From contig CAJUED010000019.1 of the NCBI GenBank assembly GCA_910585075.1, positions 1 through 7,445 on the forward strand: a stretch of DNA of 7,445 bases, given 5' to 3'. Every line of letters starts with the position of its first letter. Within the stretch, counting starts at the first letter, position 1. Of this stretch, positions 5,478-7,445 are shown piece by piece. The translations under genes and the position numbers were made by a program. Source of the DNA: an uncultured Lachnospiraceae bacterium (GTDB lineage: Bacteria; Bacillota; Clostridia; Lachnospirales; Lachnospiraceae). The notes under the pieces are model-generated. The model did no database searches and had not been told where the DNA came from. It saw nothing but the letters and a program-made list of their open reading frames with translations.

Positions 5478-5516
5478 ATTATACCCCTAATACGCAAATC
5501 CCCCTTAAAAGGTGAC
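5478..5516 (-). promoter_or_regulatory. Probable autoregulatory ECF promoter of the sigma/anti-sigma pair
   Basis: On the minus strand TGTCACCTTTT contains a -35-like GTCACC (5511-5516), followed after 16 bases by CGTA (5491-5494). This copies the layout of SigW-type promoters (TGAAAC-N16-CGTA), where the T-run after the -35 is also common. A TATAAT (5478-5483) lies just downstream but has no -35 at 16-18 bases, so a sigma-A start is less likely though it may give basal expression. The leader to the ATG is about 65 nt. Confidence 0.6.
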
Positions 5517-5630
5517 ATTTCCCTCCAATTTTTTTCCATTCCTAAGCACCAGGTTTCCCGCGTATTTTTTTGTATGCCCTTGTGCAATCGAGCATGGAAG
5601 GGCCTTCTCCCTGCGTGCCAGCTTATTGAT

Positions 5631-5660
5631 AAAAAAAGGACGTCTGTAAAACGTCCCTTT
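5631..5660 (-). terminator. Rho-independent terminator after the metallophosphoesterase
   Basis: On the minus strand AAAGGGACGT (5651-5660) pairs with ACGTCCTTTT (5634-5643) through ten pairs, one of them G-U, around a 7-base loop, and the tail runs into seven Ts. It lies 80 bases after the stop at 5740. Between them a small dyad AAAATCA-TT-TGATTTT (5670-5685) is seen. The remainder of the 322-base gap (5418-5739) holds the sigma promoter and nothing else I can support. Confidence 0.88.
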
Positions 5661-5739
5661 CCAAAAATTAAAATCATTTGATTTTCCTTCTCTGTCCTGT
5701 CAGCTTCTGCGGGCTTTTCAGATGTTTTGTACATTCATC

Positions 5740-7095
5740 TTAGAGCAGGATTCTCCTGTCCTCTCCGGCCCCAAACCTCACAAAGTCAATTTTGCACTCC
5801 TTGGCATCCACCACCATCACATCCCATAGCTCCTGGGTAACAGTTCCGAACTTTCTGTCATAAGTCACCGCCCCTGCCGGTTTTTTATCCTTAAAATCCT
5901 CGCACTTGGCACAGCCTATTGAAACAATCGGGAAACTTTTTTCACAATTCATCTGATCTGCATGGTTATGCCCGTGCATATAAGCAAGGATTTTTCCTCC
6001 CTGCTTCACATACGCCTCCAGCACTCCCAACATCTCCCCGCTATTCCTGATTTCCTTGCTCCAGAAATGCATTTCCGCAAGCAAAGGCACATGCGCAAAC
6101 ACCAGCACGCGCCAGGCGCCAGGCGTTTCCGCTAATATATTTTTCACCCACTCTACTTCTTCTACCGGGAACCCATACCGGATGCTTTCCCTGTGGTTGA
6201 AAGAATGGAGAAAAAGACATCTCAGGTTTTGTTCTTCAAAGTCCACATAATACCATGGTTCTTTCCTGCCCAGATAAAATTCACTCTGTTCTTCCTCACT
6301 CATCCACTCCGGGTTTCCGCGAAAATAATTCGAGTCATGATTCCCCAGCGCGAGGTAAACAGGAACCCGGAGGCTATGCAAATCCTTCAAAACTCCGGAG
6401 ACATATTCTTTTGTAATGGCAAGAGGAATCATACCGTCTGTCAAATCGCCAAGATGTATCATGGCATCAAACCTGACTCTCTCGTTCACTTCCCGCAAAT
6501 TTGCAGCACTGTCCTCCCAGCCTCCGTTTATCACATAATGAGAATCCGTCATCAGGCCAAAAACAAGGCTGTTTTTGTTTTCATTTTTCTTTTCCTGAAC
6601 CGTTTCCACGGTCCGCTCTATTTCCGGCCTGTAATATTCCTTCTTCTGATAATGTCTTTCCCGCCGAAGCAAAAACATTGCCTTTGACGCCCTGCGAACA
6701 TCCTCACAGGTCAGTTCGGCGCCGTCTCTGCGCCTTACTGCCAGGCGAATCCAACCATCCTCTGAAATCTTATGGGTGCCGCCCTCCGGTGCGTCAGGCC
6801 GGAAATCTCCCCGATATCCGGACCAGTTTTCTTCTTCCTGGTAACAATAGGTGTAAATCAGCCTGTCCTCTATTTCTGCCGAATAAGAAGCAATTCCATA
6901 CTGATATGTATCGTCGGTACATACAATTTTATCCCCTGGGGCTGCCTCATAAAAGTGAAAATCCGCCATCCAAAGCTGAAATGTCCGTCCCTGTTCCACA
7001 CGTCCCTTTTCAAAAAATCCTGTTTCCGGATGAAAAGACGCGCCTGTTTCAAACGAAAAGAAAATTTGCTCCCTACAAATACCTTTCCGGAACAT
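5740..7095 (-). CDS. Calcineurin-like metallophosphoesterase with novel N-terminal domain
   Basis: This protein of about 451 residues has a two-metal phosphoesterase domain in its C-terminal 275 residues with all five motifs: DSH (184-186), GDLTD (216-220), GNHD (251-254), AHVP (His335) and GHNH (375-378). It should cleave a phosphomonoester or phosphodiester; the substrate is not evident. Residues about 14-135 form a separate domain, starting near FETGASFHPETGF and ending GWIRLAVRRRDGAEL, with a beta-rich look and Trp/Tyr-rich strands; I take it to be a ligand-binding module of the kind found ahead of hydrolases in gut Clostridia, but cannot name it. No signal peptide is seen, so it is likely cytoplasmic. 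The start is uncertain: ATG at 7095 overlaps the upstream gene by 23 bases without a clear ribosome binding site, and a GTG at 7116 is the other option. Overlap with the phosphodiesterase gene implies a shared operon. Confidence 0.88.
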   Translation of the reverse strand: MFRKGICREQIFFSFETGASFHPETGFFEKGRVEQGRTFQLWMADFHFYEAAPGDKIVCTDDTYQYGIASYSAEIEDRLIYTYCYQEEENWSGYRGDFRPDAPEGGTHKISEDGWIRLAVRRRDGAELTCEDVRRASKAMFLLRRERHYQKKEYYRPEIERTVETVQEKKNENKNSLVFGLMTDSHYVINGGWEDSAANLREVNERVRFDAMIHLGDLTDGMIPLAITKEYVSGVLKDLHSLRVPVYLALGNHDSNYFRGNPEWMSEEEQSEFYLGRKEPWYYVDFEEQNLRCLFLHSFNHRESIRYGFPVEEVEWVKNILAETPGAWRVLVFAHVPLLAEMHFWSKEIRNSGEMLGVLEAYVKQGGKILAYMHGHNHADQMNCEKSFPIVSIGCAKCEDFKDKKPAGAVTYDRKFGTVTQELWDVMVVDAKECKIDFVRFGAGEDRRILL

Positions 7096-7445
7096 TTGTA
7101 AAAATGTCTGTAACACCGGCTTTCTCCAATTCTTCTAAATTCTGTATCTCAATTTCTCTTGTATCCGGATAAAAAGGCTCAAATTCCATGACGTTCCACG
7201 CCCTGACGGGTAAATTCGTCTTACTTCCAAGATTCTCCACATCAAGCTCTTTAATAAAAGGGTGAAGGGCGTCCACCGGGTAGTTTTGCGCAAAATTAAG
7301 GCACTCTGATGCCGGCGGCGCCAGAATCCCTGTCTTCACAGAGGCGTCCTTTTCTTTTAACAGGCGTACGGAATCCGGATTAAAGGAAGAATAGACAATA
7401 TAATCTTCAAGGCCCCATCTGCTTACGGTCTCTAAGATCTTATCT
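7073..7445 (-). CDS. Glycerophosphodiester phosphodiesterase, C-terminal part (runs off window)
   Basis: The last 124 codons of a glycerophosphodiester phosphodiesterase family protein are present; its start lies beyond 7445. The enzyme class cleaves glycerophosphodiesters to glycerol-3-phosphate and an alcohol using a metal ion in a TIM barrel. Visible barrel features are YIVYSSFNPDSVRLLKE (strand and helix with the conserved SSF), KTGIL, the strand VDALHP, the strand LPVRAWNV that matches the family's late V-x-x-W-x-V signature, and the ending LEKAGVTDIFTNVPERYL, which is the classic 'GVDGIITNxP' C-terminus. The catalytic residues of the first strands are outside the window. The frame is open without interruption to the edge. 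It overlaps the metallophosphoesterase by about 23 bases, so both are likely used together in phosphodiester turnover, perhaps of lipid head groups or teichoic acid; that use is inference. Confidence 0.9.
   Translation of the reverse strand, partial: DKILETVSRWGLEDYIVYSSFNPDSVRLLKEKDASVKTGILAPPASECLNFAQNYPVDALHPFIKELDVENLGSKTNLPVRAWNVMEFEPFYPDTREIEIQNLEELEKAGVTDIFTNVPERYL

Noticed and set aside
5408..5734. A 108-codon minus-strand frame between the metallophosphoesterase and the sigma gene
   Set aside because: It spans a clear terminator, the probable ECF promoter and the sigma ribosome binding site, and its composition shows no protein-like pattern.
6501..7172. A 223-codon plus-strand frame, and another at 6193-6687
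   Set aside because: Both are antisense to the metallophosphoesterase, whose motifs are complete, and both are rich in Pro, Ser and Cys as expected of reverse-frame reading.

Overview
The window looks like chromosome from a Gram-positive, low-to-mid GC Clostridia member, most likely a Lachnospiraceae gut commensal. The reasons are the FabK-type enoyl-ACP reductase next to acpP, the strong GGAGG-type ribosome binding sites, the ECF sigma / membrane anti-sigma pair, the style of the MATE and YbjQ proteins, and the lack of any Gram-negative envelope gene. This assignment rests on protein style alone and was not searched. Every gene I can support lies on the minus strand, so the biological reading order runs from 7445 down to 1.

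In that order the window holds: (1) the C-terminal end of a glycerophosphodiester phosphodiesterase (7073-7445), overlapped by a calcineurin-like metallophosphoesterase with an uncharacterised N-terminal domain (5740-7095) and closed by a terminator near 5631-5660; (2) an ECF sigma factor (4944-5417) and a single-pass membrane anti-sigma-like protein (3624-4940), three bases apart, read from an ECF-type promoter that looks autoregulated; (3) a terminator at 3517-3557 with a sigma-A promoter nested in its 3' arm, driving a small two-helix membrane protein (3172-3399) and an overlapping YbjQ/UPF0145 protein (2880-3191), then a strong terminator (2776-2825); (4) a MATE-family efflux protein (1303-2646) and its terminator (1201-1226); (5) a possible dispersed repeat (about 1059-1190); (6) the start of a fatty-acid synthesis operon: an excellent sigma-A promoter (1020-1048), FabT-like operator boxes on an exact 16-bp period just downstream of the predicted transcript start, a structured leader of about 200 nt, a possible 29-residue leader peptide, acpP (577-810) and the first 193 codons of fabK (1-580), which runs off the window.

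The fab leader is the part most worth a second look. An open frame at 820-909 has a good ribosome binding site, begins inside a perfect 10-bp hairpin, and ends with its stop codon overlapping the acpP ribosome binding site. acpP in turn overlaps fabK by 4 bases. Transcriptional control through the operator array and translational coupling through leader, acpP and fabK could therefore act in series on the first two genes of the pathway. The sigma/anti-sigma pair is a second self-contained regulatory module, with a probable promoter of its own that does not look like a sigma-A promoter.
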